The notes beneath the pieces are model-generated. The model searched no databases and was not told where the DNA came from. It saw nothing but the letters and a program-made list of their open reading frames with translations. Below are positions 26,634 to 35,146 of a stretch of 64,000 nucleotides of DNA, piece by piece. The first letter of the stretch is position 1. Each line of letters begins with the position of its first letter. Origin of the DNA: DATLZU01 sp051293835 (lineage in GTDB: Bacteria > Nitrospirota > Nitrospiria > Nitrospirales > Nitrospiraceae); assembly GCA_051293835.1 (NCBI GenBank), contig JBPKMA010000006.1, forward strand, positions 186,001-250,000, read 5' to 3'. Both the position numbers and the translations under genes were made by a program.

Positions 26634-26963
26634 TCAGGCATTCTCCGAACCGCGGTCGGTTGTCGGAGACGGGTCCTGCTGCCCGATATACGTTCCTATA
26701 GGTGGAGGATCGGTTCGCTTGCCGAATATCGGCGGCAGCTTCGAAAACTTGTGCATTCGTTCATTAAGCATGCTGTATGCCTTCATCTCTGAATACGTCG
26801 GCTTATGGTCGCCGACGACTTTCGAGGCGAAGGAGGAGAGCAGACGGGTCGCCTTCTGGGCTTTGCAGTGTGGGCAAACGGTGTCTTCCGGTCTCGCGTG
26901 TACGGATTGGACGATCTCGAACCGTTCGCCGCAGCCCTCGCAGCGGTATTCATACATCGGCAT
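26634..26963 (-). CDS. FmdB-family zinc-ribbon protein
   Basis: The 109-residue protein begins MPMYEYRCEGCGERFEIVQS and has a second cysteine pair in CPHCKAQK, the four-cysteine zinc ribbon of FmdB/putative regulatory proteins (first seen beside formamidase and acetamidase genes). The tail (GKRTDPPPIGTYIGQQDPSP) is flexible. GGGAG seven bases before ATG 26963 supports the start. Function in general is unknown. Confidence 0.85.
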   Translation of the reverse strand: MPMYEYRCEGCGERFEIVQSVHARPEDTVCPHCKAQKATRLLSSFASKVVGDHKPTYSEMKAYSMLNERMHKFSKLPPIFGKRTDPPPIGTYIGQQDPSPTTDRGSENA

Positions 26964-27054
26964 GGGAATACTCCCGGTGAACGCGGGTGATCATTTCGGA
27001 GTGTCGGACCGAATCGCTTGCCGCGAAGTCGTACATTCGCCCCACCTCCGGGGC

Positions 27055-27084
27055 TTGACCGACCGCTCAAGTTTGCACTATTGT
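27055..27084 (+). promoter_or_regulatory. candidate promoter for the 58-residue gene
   Basis: TTGACC (27055-27060) and TATTGT (27079-27084) are 18 bases apart in the gap between the divergent FmdB gene and the small gene at 27137. Only four of six bases of the -10 agree with consensus. Confidence 0.35.
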
Positions 27085-27136
27085 AACATAGTTCAAGGGC
27101 TGCAAGGAGAGATGTCGGCAAGGGAGGGAGGCGTAC

Positions 27137-27313
27137 ATGCCGGTGCTGATTCGTAAGTACAGGATGTCGAGTGGGCTGATGCAGGAAGAGCGCATCGATG
27201 ACCCGGACCGCATCGAGCGCTATATGCGTATCTTCGACAAAGAAGATTTGAAAAAACTGGAATCCGGAGCCAAGGTGTTCATCGAAAAGGATGAGTGGCA
27301 ACTTCTGCCGTAA
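27137..27313 (+). CDS. 58-residue conserved-looking small protein
   Basis: A short gene begins at ATG 27137 after a strong ribosome-binding site (AGGGAGGGAGG, five bases upstream) and ends at TAA 27311-27313. The product starts MPVLIRKYRMSSGLMQEERI, is rich in charged residues and ends EKDEWQLLP. It has no cysteines, signal or membrane segment. Codon use matches the neighbours, with GC-rich third positions. Its function is unknown. It could be overlooked because a longer meaningless frame runs opposite. Confidence 0.65.
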   Translation: MPVLIRKYRMSSGLMQEERIDDPDRIERYMRIFDKEDLKKLESGAKVFIEKDEWQLLP

Positions 27314-27464
27314 CTCCTCCCTCTTGTGCACGTCTTTCCGTTCCCTCGAAGCCTAAGTCGACGAACGCTGGCCCCCCGTGGTGACCGTGGGAATCGCGTT
27401 ATTCCGCCGGTCAAGCCCATGCAGGGCGACGTGGATGGGTGGCTTAAGTGGGGAATTCGGCACC

Positions 27465-27668
27465 ATGATCTACTGGGTTCATATCGCGCGCGGTATCGAT
27501 CGGGCTACGTTGCATCGTGAACGCTGCTCGGAAGTGCCGTCGAATGTGACCAGCAGCGACTTCTGGGAAGGTGGATGGTTCGACTATCCCGATAAGCAGC
27601 GGGCGCTCCAGGCGATGGAGCAGGCGGGAACGACTGAACAGCGGAAGTGCCCGTTGTGCAAGCCGTAA
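27465..27668 (+). CDS. 67-residue protein with C-terminal CPLC
   Basis: From ATG 27465 the frame reads MIYWVHIARGIDRATLHRER, then NVTSSDFWEGGWFDYPDKQR and finishes KCPLCKP. The CxxC pair and a third cysteine (ERC) suggest metal binding or a redox role, but no family is recognised. The frame is open from 27378; the later ATG is preferred because the upstream part has unlike composition. No good ribosome-binding site is seen. Confidence 0.5.
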   Translation: MIYWVHIARGIDRATLHRERCSEVPSNVTSSDFWEGGWFDYPDKQRALQAMEQAGTTEQRKCPLCKP

Positions 27669-27671
27669 GCT

Positions 27672-27745
27672 TGTTGTGTTGAGTTCTGAATTCTGAGTGG
27701 TCAAACTCGGAATTGAACACGCAGAACTCTCACGCTTAGAACTCA
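27672..27745. repeat. GAGTTCTGAATTCTGAG-type intergenic repeats
   Basis: The gap before the EamA gene consists of related words: GAGTTCTGAATTCTGAG, AACTCGGAATTGAAC, CAGAACTCTCACGC and TTAGAACTCAG. They are direct and inverted copies of an AACTCAGAATT-like unit and can pair as hairpins, perhaps a terminator-like or simple-repeat element. Confidence 0.4.
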
Positions 27746-27761
27746 GTGCTCGCTTTCACGT

Positions 27762-28673
27762 ATGCCCCGAGTGGCCCTCCTGCTGAGCACCATGATCTGG
27801 GGGGCGACTTTTCCGGCGGCCAAGGCTGTTCTCGATCAAGTTCCACCGCTCTCCTTTCTGTTCCTCCGCTTCCTACTGGGGACACTGGCGGTTGTCGGTG
27901 TGTTTGCGGTGCTCGGCAGACGGCTCCGGTTCGACCGGGACATGCTGTGCATCAGCATGATCGCCGCCGTATGGTTGTTTCTGGGCTATCTCCTTCAAAC
28001 CATCGGCCTGCGCTACACGACGGCTTCTAATTCCGCCTTCATCACCGCGCTCTATGTGGTCTTTGTTCCGCTTTTTTTGCGCCGGCGTGGGTGGCGCGTG
28101 TGGCTTTCGGCCGCCTGGGCGACGATCGGCCTTTGGTTTCTCGTCCGACCGACCTTCACGGCCAATCAGGGCGACGTTCTGACAGTAGGCTGCGCCGCCG
28201 CCTTTGCGGCGCACATCGCTTGCGTGGAGCGGTTTACACGGGTCGGCGATTCGGCCTCGTTCTTCATGTGGCAATTGCTGTTTGTCACAGCGGCGATGTT
28301 GCCCGCGATGCTATGGGAGGCCCCGACGCTTGCTGTCCTGGCCCCGAGCGGGGTGTTGCTGGTAGGGTTGCTGGTGACAGGCCTGCTTGCGACAGGCGCC
28401 TTTGCGGTGCAAATCTGGGCGCAACGGTTTCTGCCGGCTCAACAGGTGGCGTTGTTGTTCGCTCTGGAACCTCTCTGTGCCGCGTGGTTGGCCTGGCATT
28501 TCTTGGATGAGCACCTGGATGCCGCAGGCTGGCTTGGGAGCGGGATGATTCTGGGAGCAGTCCTGCTCGGCAGCATGGATCCAAAGGTAGCCAAGGTGAT
28601 TGAACCTCCGGGGGCAGCCATTCGCGAGGGGGTGAGGCAGAGAGAGAGTAAGATAGAGAGTAAGAGGAGATAA
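27762..28673 (+). CDS. EamA/DMT-family transporter
   Basis: The 303-residue protein has ten hydrophobic segments in two EamA repeats: MIWGATFPAAKAVLDQVPP opens the first, with FLFLRFLLG, and the second includes FFMWQLLFVTAAMLPAMLWE and LFALEPLCAAWLAWHFLDE. This is the inner-membrane drug/metabolite transporter fold, usually exporting amino acids or other metabolites. The C-terminal tail is charged. It lies ten bases before the next gene, with which it may be cotranscribed. The substrate cannot be told. Confidence 0.85.
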   Translation: MPRVALLLSTMIWGATFPAAKAVLDQVPPLSFLFLRFLLGTLAVVGVFAVLGRRLRFDRDMLCISMIAAVWLFLGYLLQTIGLRYTTASNSAFITALYVVFVPLFLRRRGWRVWLSAAWATIGLWFLVRPTFTANQGDVLTVGCAAAFAAHIACVERFTRVGDSASFFMWQLLFVTAAMLPAMLWEAPTLAVLAPSGVLLVGLLVTGLLATGAFAVQIWAQRFLPAQQVALLFALEPLCAAWLAWHFLDEHLDAAGWLGSGMILGAVLLGSMDPKVAKVIEPPGAAIREGVRQRESKIESKRR

Positions 28674-28683
28674 GCGGATTGCG

Positions 28684-29151
28684 ATGGCACAGAAATTCGG
28701 CAACGGTCGCTGGGTCCGAGAGGGATATCTGGATAACCGGGTGGCAGGGTGTGTGGTCGGACGGATCACGTTTGCCGCGGTGGGAGCGGTTCCGTTCTAT
28801 CTGGTCGGGAACTTCAAAGGCGAGATTTATGGCAAGGCTATCCGCTTCCAGAACAGTCGATTCGCGGATGAGGAATTGGCCGCGCAGGCGTTGGCGGACT
28901 TTGAGGTGCCCCAGGTCGGCGAAGTGGGTCTGATTTCGTTCGATCCCCATCCGCTGCTCCCACCCCATCCTTACATCGAATGGTTTTCGCTCCGGAGAAA
29001 CCATTACCGCATCGAACTGGCTCAGGAAGATGCGTGGGTGCTAAGCGATCGGGAAGCCGTCGAGCTCGATGCCGACAGCCGCTCCATCCGTGAGGACTTG
29101 CGCGATCAGGTTCGTTCGACCAGTGATTGCGACGACTTCGAGTGGATCTAG
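28684..29151 (+). CDS. uncharacterised 155-residue protein
   Basis: No family recognised. The protein begins MAQKFGNGRWVREGYLDNRV, has an even mix of charged and aromatic residues, a proline-rich middle (DPHPLLPPHPYIEWFSL) and an acidic C-terminal part ending CDDFEWI. There is no signal peptide; one moderately hydrophobic stretch (ITFAAVGAVPFYLVG) is too polar for a confident membrane helix. It sits between the EamA transporter and hemE; the hemE promoter starts six bases after its stop, so it closes its own unit. Confidence 0.65.
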   Translation: MAQKFGNGRWVREGYLDNRVAGCVVGRITFAAVGAVPFYLVGNFKGEIYGKAIRFQNSRFADEELAAQALADFEVPQVGEVGLISFDPHPLLPPHPYIEWFSLRRNHYRIELAQEDAWVLSDREAVELDADSRSIREDLRDQVRSTSDCDDFEWI

Positions 29152-29157
29152 CCGCGT

Positions 29158-29187
29158 TTGACACCCTTTCGCGTTGCCCTCTAGAAT
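29158..29187 (+). promoter_or_regulatory. strong sigma-70 promoter for hemE, predicting a leaderless transcript
   Basis: A perfect TTGACA (29158-29163) is followed after 18 bases by TAGAAT (29182-29187). Transcription should start at about 29194-29195, one or two bases before ATG 29196. No ribosome-binding site precedes the ATG, in keeping with a leaderless message. Confidence 0.6.
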
Positions 29188-29195
29188 GCCGACCC

Positions 29196-30221
29196 ATGAA
29201 CGATCGTTTTCTCAAGGCCTGCCGTCGGCAGCCGGTCGATTGTACGCCTGTCTGGTTCATGCGCCAGGCCGGCCGCTACATGTCCGAATATCAAAAGGTG
29301 CGGGCTAAATACTCGATCCTCGACGTGTGCAAGACGCCGGAGCTAGCCGCCGAGGTGACGCTGCAGCCGATCGAGCGGTTCCCGCTGGACGCCGCCATCA
29401 TTTTCGCCGACATCCTGTTGCCGCTGGAAGCTATGGGCATTCAGGTGGAATTTACGGAAGGAGAGGGGCCGGTCATTCGCAATCCGGTCAGAGACCGGGC
29501 GGATGTGGAACGGCTGCGGATGGTGGACGGGGACGAATTGGAGTACGTCGCCGAGGCAGTTCGCCACGCACGCCGCGCGCTGAACGGCCGGGTGCCGTTG
29601 ATCGGGTTCGCTGGCGCTCCGTTCACGTTGGCCAGCTATGCCGTTGAAGGTGGGGGGTCGAGAAATTACGTGTTGACCAAGCAGTTGATGTATCGAGAGC
29701 CGGAGGCGTGGCACCGGCTGATGGACAAGCTGGCGCGCGTGGTGACTGGTTACCTTCGACGCCAGATCCGCGCCGGTGCGCAGGCCGTGCAACTGTTTGA
29801 CAGTTGGGTCGGCTGTCTGTCGCCCAGCGATTATGCCGAATACGTCCTCCCGCATGTGCAACTGATCTTCGACGGGCTTAAACGCGAGGGTGTGCCGATG
29901 ATCCACTTCGGCACCGGCACCGCGTCGCTCCTGCGTCTGATGCGGGAGGCGGGCGGCGACGTCATCGGCGTCGATTGGCGCGTCCCTCTGGATGAGGCCT
30001 GGGCGATGGTCGGATATGACGTGGCGGTACAAGGCAATCTGGACCCCGTCGCGTTGTTTGCGCCGCTGCACGAGATTGAGCGGCGGGTGGAGGACATTTT
30101 ACGGCGTGCCGATGGACGGCCGGGACACATCTTCAATCTTGGCCATGGGATTCTGCCTAACACGCCGATAGAATCGGTGGAAGCGACGATCGCGATGGTG
30201 CACAAGCTCAGCCAGCGATGA
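29196..30221 (+). CDS. hemE: uroporphyrinogen decarboxylase
   Basis: HemE decarboxylates the four acetate arms of uroporphyrinogen III to give coproporphyrinogen III. The 341-residue protein starts MNDRFLKACRRQPVDCTPVW and carries both signatures: the N-terminal FMRQAGRYMSEYQKVR (substrate-binding arginines) and GFAGAPFTLASYAVEGGGSR, plus the catalytic aspartate region AAIIFADILLPLEAMG and the C-terminal FNLGHGILPNTP. Its length is normal. It is first of a hemE-hemH-hemG set, with 108 bases before hemH containing AGCGAACGGCGAGTAGC-type repeats. Confidence 0.95.
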   Translation: MNDRFLKACRRQPVDCTPVWFMRQAGRYMSEYQKVRAKYSILDVCKTPELAAEVTLQPIERFPLDAAIIFADILLPLEAMGIQVEFTEGEGPVIRNPVRDRADVERLRMVDGDELEYVAEAVRHARRALNGRVPLIGFAGAPFTLASYAVEGGGSRNYVLTKQLMYREPEAWHRLMDKLARVVTGYLRRQIRAGAQAVQLFDSWVGCLSPSDYAEYVLPHVQLIFDGLKREGVPMIHFGTGTASLLRLMREAGGDVIGVDWRVPLDEAWAMVGYDVAVQGNLDPVALFAPLHEIERRVEDILRRADGRPGHIFNLGHGILPNTPIESVEATIAMVHKLSQR

Positions 30222-30329
30222 ATTTGAAGCGAAGGGCGAATAGCTCATAGCGAACGGCGAGTAGCGAACGGAGAAAGAGGTTGATTGCCGGGCCTCTGGT
30301 GCTGTTCGTTACTCGGGTAGGTGAGAAGT

Positions 30330-31274
30330 ATGTCTGAACCGCAGAGGCCCATCGCCGTGCTGCTCATGGCCATGGGGGGACCGGATAACGTGGAGAACGT
30401 GGAGCCCTATCTCTGCGATGTGCGTGGCGGTCGGCCCGCGCCGCCGGATCTGGTAGAAGAGATCAAGGAGCGCTACCGGCTTACCGGCGGAAAGTCACCG
30501 GTCTTGGAGATCACGCGCGAGGTCGCGCGCAAGTTGGAACAGAAGCTGAACGGCTCCGGCGGCGAGCGGTACCGCGTCGCCGTCGGTCTGCGGCACTGGC
30601 GTCCCTCTATCAGGGAGGCGTACGAGGAGTTGATGGATGAGAGGCCGGAGCGGGTGATCGGGTTGTGCATGGCGCCGCAGTACTCTTCGCTGAGCGTCGG
30701 AGCCTATATCGGCAAGGTCGAAGAGGCACGGCGGGCGCTCCGCAGCATGTGTCCGGTCAGCTATGTCGAAAGCTGGCATCGACATCCTAGGCTCATCCAA
30801 GCCATCGCCGACAATATTCAGCTCAGCCTCCAGCAATTTCCTTCCGAGGTGCGCGCTCAAGTGCCGATCCTGTTCACGGCGCACAGCCTGCCAGAGCGGA
30901 TTGTCGAGATGAAGGATCCCTACCCCGACGAAGTGAGGGGCACGATGGAGGCGGTCTGCGAACGGGTCCGGCCAGCGACCGCGCGCTTGGCATTCCAGAG
31001 TCGGGGGCGATCGGATGAAAAATGGCTGGGGCCGGACATCGCGATCATGCTGGATGAGTTGCATCGGGAAGGCCACAAGCATGTTCTCGTCGCTCCGATC
31101 GGGTTTGTCTCGGATCATCTGGAAGTGCTCTACGACATCGATATCGAACTCAAACGATCCGCGCAGGCCAAAGGCATGCGCTTGGAACGCATTCCGATGC
31201 TGAACGCATCCGTGGCGCTGATCGAGACTCTCGCCTCTGTGGTCCGGGCGCACGAAGCTGCGCCGGTCCGTTGA
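30330..31274 (+). CDS. hemH: ferrochelatase
   Basis: HemH inserts ferrous iron into protoporphyrin IX (or coproporphyrin in the alternative route). The 314-residue protein shows the N-terminal VLLMAMGGPDNVENVEPYL, RPSIREAYEELMDE, the LCMAPQYSSLSVGAYIG loop, the catalytic histidine in ILFTAHSLPERIV and the C-terminal VLVAPIGFVSDHLEVLYDID with its conserved histidine and glutamate. ATG 30330, preceded by AGGTGAGAAG, is preferred over GTG 30321. There is no C-terminal membrane anchor. The hemG start lies ten bases downstream. Confidence 0.94.
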   Translation: MSEPQRPIAVLLMAMGGPDNVENVEPYLCDVRGGRPAPPDLVEEIKERYRLTGGKSPVLEITREVARKLEQKLNGSGGERYRVAVGLRHWRPSIREAYEELMDERPERVIGLCMAPQYSSLSVGAYIGKVEEARRALRSMCPVSYVESWHRHPRLIQAIADNIQLSLQQFPSEVRAQVPILFTAHSLPERIVEMKDPYPDEVRGTMEAVCERVRPATARLAFQSRGRSDEKWLGPDIAIMLDELHREGHKHVLVAPIGFVSDHLEVLYDIDIELKRSAQAKGMRLERIPMLNASVALIETLASVVRAHEAAPVR

Positions 31275-31284
31275 TGCGGTCTCC

Positions 31285-32751
31285 GTGACCGGAACGCCCC
31301 GAACAGTCGTTGTAGTTGGCGGAGGGATCGCAGGACTTGCGACGGCTTTCGCCCTTCAGGAACAGGCGAGGGCGTCCGGTCTGTCGCTCGTCTGCACCGT
31401 CGCCGATGCGGATCGGATTTTGGGCGGAAAAATCCGGACGAATCGTGCGAGCGACCTCGTGATCGAGGCGGGCCCCGATTCTTTCCTCTCCCAAAAGCCA
31501 TGGGGCGTCCGGTTATGCGAAAAACTTGGATTGGCCGATCAGCTCATCAACATGAACGAGACCGGCGCGAAGGCCTGCGTGTATTCGCGGGGGCGCCTGC
31601 GCGAGCTGCCCGAGGGCTTGGTCGTGATTGCCCCCGGCCAGATCGGATCGTTCGTCAGAAGCGGGTTGCTGAGCTGGAAGGGGCTTGCACGGATGGCGCT
31701 GGATGTGGTGCTGCCGCCCCGCCGTGCCACGGGTGACGAATCGCTGGCGGATTTCTTCCGCCGCCGTTTCGGGCGTGAAGCGTTTGAGCGGGTGTTTGAA
31801 CCGCTCATGGCCGGCATTTATGCGGGCGATGCGGAGCAGATGAGCGTCCGCGCGACGTTCCCGCGGTTTCCCGAACTGGAACAAGAGTACGGGAGTCTCA
31901 TTCGCGGGATGCTGGCTGCCCGCAAGACCGCTCAGATGGGATCGCCGGAGCCGAAGCGTCGCCGCACGATGTTTGTCGCGTTGCGGAACGGATTGGGTGA
32001 TCTGGTCACGGCGCTGTCGAACCGCTTGCAGAAGGATGGGGTGAGCCTCCGGGTCGGCGCCCGGGCGGTTGCGCTGCAGGTCCGCTCCCGGGAAGTCGGC
32101 AAGTGGGTATATGACGTGCTGTTCGACGACGGAACCGTGCTGACAGCCGACGTCGTGGTCTTGGCCACGCCTGCCTATGTGTCGGCCGAATTGGTCAGGC
32201 CGCTCAGTCCGTCGGCGGCGGGACTATTGGAGAGGATCCCCTACGCCTCCACGGCGACGGTCTCCTTGGCCTACGACGCCGGCCAGTGCAAAGGTTGCGC
32301 GAAAGGGTTCGGATTCGTCGTGCCGCGCGTTGAAGGCCGCAACCTGATCGCTGTGACGTGGACGTCCCTGAAGTGGGCTCACCGTGCGCCGCCGGATATG
32401 CTGCTCGTCAGGTGTTATCTCGGTGGCGTCGGACGAGAAACGATTGTGCAGGCGGACGACGAAACGATCGTGCGGACGGTGTGCGAGGAACTGTTGGCCA
32501 TCACTGGCCTCGCGGCGCCGCCGCGTTATGTCGAGGTGCATCGCTGGAACCGCGCCATGCCCCAGTATACGTTGGGGCATCTCGATCGATTAAAGGACAT
32601 CGAGATGGCGCTGAGTCGATTTTCCGGCTTGTTCCTGACCGGGGCCGCTTATCGGGGGGTCGGCATTCCGGATTGCATCAAAGACGGATTCACCGTCGCG
32701 GGGACAGCCATCCATTACTTGACGGGGGGCAAATCCGGATTATTGGTATAG
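31285..32751 (+). CDS. hemG: HemY-type protoporphyrinogen/coproporphyrinogen oxidase
   Basis: This 488-residue flavoprotein oxidises the porphyrinogen to porphyrin with oxygen as acceptor. The FAD-binding start TVVVVGGGIAGLATAFALQE, the EAGPDSFLSQKP segment, the FEPLMAGIYAGDAEQMSVRA region and the C-terminal LTGAAYRGVGIPDCIKDGF are typical of the HemY/PgoX family, in contrast to the flavodoxin-like HemG. Whether the substrate is protoporphyrinogen or coproporphyrinogen cannot be decided here; no hemQ or hemN is in the window. It starts with GTG and follows hemH by ten bases. Confidence 0.9.
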   Translation: MTGTPRTVVVVGGGIAGLATAFALQEQARASGLSLVCTVADADRILGGKIRTNRASDLVIEAGPDSFLSQKPWGVRLCEKLGLADQLINMNETGAKACVYSRGRLRELPEGLVVIAPGQIGSFVRSGLLSWKGLARMALDVVLPPRRATGDESLADFFRRRFGREAFERVFEPLMAGIYAGDAEQMSVRATFPRFPELEQEYGSLIRGMLAARKTAQMGSPEPKRRRTMFVALRNGLGDLVTALSNRLQKDGVSLRVGARAVALQVRSREVGKWVYDVLFDDGTVLTADVVVLATPAYVSAELVRPLSPSAAGLLERIPYASTATVSLAYDAGQCKGCAKGFGFVVPRVEGRNLIAVTWTSLKWAHRAPPDMLLVRCYLGGVGRETIVQADDETIVRTVCEELLAITGLAAPPRYVEVHRWNRAMPQYTLGHLDRLKDIEMALSRFSGLFLTGAAYRGVGIPDCIKDGFTVAGTAIHYLTGGKSGLLV

Positions 32752-32763
32752 CGCGGTTTCTCC

Positions 32764-33171
32764 ATGGATAACACGCTGACCATCCTGAATGTGAGCGGTC
32801 CCTACCGGGAACCGCACGAACCGGTCTTTTCTTATGACTATGCGATCCAGCGCCCGACCTGGGCCACCCCGTTCGGCGTCCGGGTGAAGATCTCGATCGC
32901 CGACGAACTGGACTATGTGAAGGGGAAATTGCTGGGGCAGGTCATGGGCAGTCCCGGACAACAACTGCTGCTCAATCAGGTGCTCACCCGCTGCATCGCC
33001 GATCAGAAATTGCGGATTGCCGATCAGGAAGGCATGTTGTCGGAGCGCCAGGACGTATTGATCGGCCCCTTCACCGGTCCGCTGAGCCATCTGTTTCCAC
33101 GGTTGGAGGCCTGGCTCAACAATGAGCAGGGGGCGCTCAGAGCGGAAATCCGGCAGCGGGTCCGTCTGTAA
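32764..33171 (+). CDS. uncharacterised 135-residue protein in the hem cluster
   Basis: The protein starts MDNTLTILNVSGPYREPHEP and shows no known domain. It is soluble, without signal or cysteine motif (one cysteine), with a long helical C-terminal half (KLLGQVMGSPGQQLLLNQVL and later HLFPRLEAWLNNEQGALRAE). It begins 12 bases after hemG and is probably the last gene of the hem transcript, so a role around haem or its handling is a contextual guess only. Confidence 0.65.
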   Translation: MDNTLTILNVSGPYREPHEPVFSYDYAIQRPTWATPFGVRVKISIADELDYVKGKLLGQVMGSPGQQLLLNQVLTRCIADQKLRIADQEGMLSERQDVLIGPFTGPLSHLFPRLEAWLNNEQGALRAEIRQRVRL

Positions 33172-33216
33172 CGCAGTTCGCGCTTCGGAAGAGGCGATTC
33201 CGCATCGAGGATCAAC

Positions 33217-33247
33217 CCACAGAATCTGTGGACAACCATGTGGATAA
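33217..33247. other. DnaA-box-like pair with adjoining palindrome
   Basis: TGTGGATAA (33239-33247) is a perfect consensus DnaA box on the minus strand, and TGTGGACAA (33227-33235) a one-mismatch box in the same orientation, 12 bases away. CCACAG-AAT-CTGTGG (33217-33231) forms a palindrome overlapping the second box. They lie in the 296-base gap 33172-33467 between two convergent genes, where promoters are not expected. The rest of the gap has no further clear feature. Confidence 0.45.
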
Positions 33248-33467
33248 CCGAGTTTCCGCGCGATGATCTGCAGCAACGGCGAGCCCGCGAGCATCCTGCC
33301 CAACTTTTAGGCATTGGGCTAATTGACGCTCGGCCTACAAGATCTTGTGGTTCAAATCTTTCAGCAGGGAAATTCACGAGGGTAGCGGGAAACGACAAAA
33401 CACGCTGGGGATAGAATGCGCGTTAAGAGGTCGGATTTTCCGCTGGCAGTGGGCTTGTGCTCAGGGA

Positions 33468-34085
33468 TCAGAAGATACGGCGGTAGTGCTTGGAATGGAC
33501 TCCCGACTCATCCGCGAAGCCGAGCGAGGCGATGTCGGGCTGCCCGGTGTCGTGTAGATTGATGCGATAGTGGCCGCGGACCTGCTCCATCGCGTCTTCG
33601 AACGGGATCGCCCGTGGGTACAGCTCGCCGGGGGCATGGGCGCCTCGGGCGAGCACGCGCACCGCGTCGGGCTGCGCATATTTCGGGTCGGAAAAGATGT
33701 AAATGTCCGCCACGGCGTGATCGCCGAGTTGGTGGCCGGGCGTTGTCGGTGGCAACAGGTTTGACAGGGTGTTGGAGAGCCGTGCATCGCGGAACCGCTT
33801 CAACAAGCCGATGATCTGGCTAGTGGTTGCCTGTGCGGGAATCACGATGCTGATAGCGTTCACGTCCGGAATCGTGGCGTAAACTTTGAAGATGACCGGC
33901 GCAGCGTCGGCGTCGTCGGGAGTCGCGGTGGGCACCGGTTCGGGGTTCGCGGCCTGTTTGTGTGTGGAACTCGGGACAATGAGGGCGATAAACATCCACA
34001 ATCCGAAGATCACGCCGAAGACGACGATAAGCGGATGCACGCCGGCGCGTTTTCCTTCCCGGTAGGAGTTCTCCTCGCGCTCCAT
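33468..34085 (-). CDS. membrane-anchored protein of unknown function
   Basis: The 205-residue protein has a charged N-terminus (MEREENSYREGKRAGVHP), one membrane helix (IVVFGVIFGLWMFIALIVP) and a periplasmic part beginning with a proline- and alanine-rich linker. The domain contains VIFKVYATIPDVNAISIVIP and IYIFSDPKYAQPDAVRVLAR but resembles nothing recognised. AAGGA before ATG 34085 decides the start. It follows mazG by 26 bases and is probably cotranscribed with it. Confidence 0.7.
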   Translation of the reverse strand: MEREENSYREGKRAGVHPLIVVFGVIFGLWMFIALIVPSSTHKQAANPEPVPTATPDDADAAPVIFKVYATIPDVNAISIVIPAQATTSQIIGLLKRFRDARLSNTLSNLLPPTTPGHQLGDHAVADIYIFSDPKYAQPDAVRVLARGAHAPGELYPRAIPFEDAMEQVRGHYRINLHDTGQPDIASLGFADESGVHSKHYRRIF

Positions 34086-34111
34086 AGGTCCTTGTGCGTT
34101 CTGATGCGGCG

Positions 34112-34993
34112 TCACGATCCGGCATCCGGTCGGACGGCCGTCTTCGCTTCGTGATGTTTGGCTTCCTCCCACAGCGCGTCCAGTTCGGCGAGTGACAGGT
34201 CCCCGAGCGGCCGGCCCCGGCGTATCGCCTCCGCCTCGATGTGCCGAAATCTCTCCGAAAACCGGTTCGTGGCTCGCCGCAGCGCGTCTTCCGGATTGAC
34301 GTTAAGCAGACGGGCCAGGTTCACCAGCGCGAACAGGATGTCCCCGAACTCCATCGCCACGGCCTCAGACGGCGCGGACCCGGCACCCTCAGGCGAGGAC
34401 GAAGCGTCGCCGGGGGGCGGAGAAGCCAGCTCGGCCCGCAGTTCACGGATCTCTTCTTCGATCTTGTCGAGCACCTGCTCGATCCCCTGCGTGGTGTGCG
34501 GCCAATCGAAGCCGAGACGCGAGGTTCTAGCCTGGACCTGGTAGGCCCGCAGCAGGGCCGGCAAGGTGATGGGTACGCCGTCGAGGACCGAGCGCGCCTC
34601 TCCGGATTGTTCGCGCTCGGCCCGCTTGATGTCTTCCCAGCGGCTCCACACTTGATCGACGCTGACCGCTGATTCGCCCTGATGGTTTTTGGCAAAGACG
34701 TGCGGATGGCGGCGGACGAGCTTGTCGGCCAGCGTCCGCATGACCTCCTCGATCGTAAAGGCGCCAGCTTCCGCCGCGATTTGGGCGTGAAACAGAACCT
34801 GCAATAGCAGGTCACCCAACTCCTCTTTAAGCTTGATCATGTCCTGCCGATCGATGGTTTCCAGGACCTCGTACGCTTCTTCCAGGAGATAGGGCTTCAA
34901 CGACTCATGCGTTTGCTTGCGGTCCCAGGGGCAGCCGTCCGGCGCTCGGAGCGCGGCCATCAATTCCACGAGCTTGCTGAAACTGTACGACAT
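34112..34993 (-). CDS. mazG: nucleoside triphosphate pyrophosphohydrolase MazG
   Basis: MazG hydrolyses (d)NTPs to monophosphates, cleaning damaged nucleotides and influencing (p)ppGpp levels. The 293-residue protein starts MSYSFSKLVELMAALRAPDG with CPWDRKQTHESLKPYLLEEA, the magnesium-binding EExxE/ELGDLLLQVLFHAQ motif in the first domain, KNHQGESAV-type sequence, and a second MazG repeat with EEEIRELRAEL and EFGDILFALVNLARLL. An Ala/Pro/Ser-rich insert (about 198-213) separates parts of the second repeat. A sigma-70-like promoter lies at 35039-35066. Confidence 0.92.
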   Translation of the reverse strand: MSYSFSKLVELMAALRAPDGCPWDRKQTHESLKPYLLEEAYEVLETIDRQDMIKLKEELGDLLLQVLFHAQIAAEAGAFTIEEVMRTLADKLVRRHPHVFAKNHQGESAVSVDQVWSRWEDIKRAEREQSGEARSVLDGVPITLPALLRAYQVQARTSRLGFDWPHTTQGIEQVLDKIEEEIRELRAELASPPPGDASSSPEGAGSAPSEAVAMEFGDILFALVNLARLLNVNPEDALRRATNRFSERFRHIEAEAIRRGRPLGDLSLAELDALWEEAKHHEAKTAVRPDAGS

Positions 34994-35038
34994 GCGAAGG
35001 ACCTAATCCGCCAGCGGAAGCGCGGCAATGCGGACCCC

Positions 35039-35066
35039 ATTATACCGACTTCCGCTGCCGCTTCAA
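35039..35066 (-). promoter_or_regulatory. sigma-70-type promoter for mazG
   Basis: On the minus strand TTGAAG (35061-35066) is followed after 16 bases by a perfect TATAAT (35039-35044), about 45 bases before ATG 34993. Confidence 0.5.
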
Positions 35067-35146
35067 TGCCCACCCGTGGCTTGCGCCCCAACTCAACGTG
35101 TGATAGCTTACGTCTCGTTTTCTCTGCCTGGATGACGGTGGCGACG

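Noticed and set aside
33172..33467. Chromosomal origin of replication
   Set aside because: Only two DnaA boxes, no AT-rich unwinding region and no dnaA/dnaN nearby. Kept as a site of interest, not as an origin.
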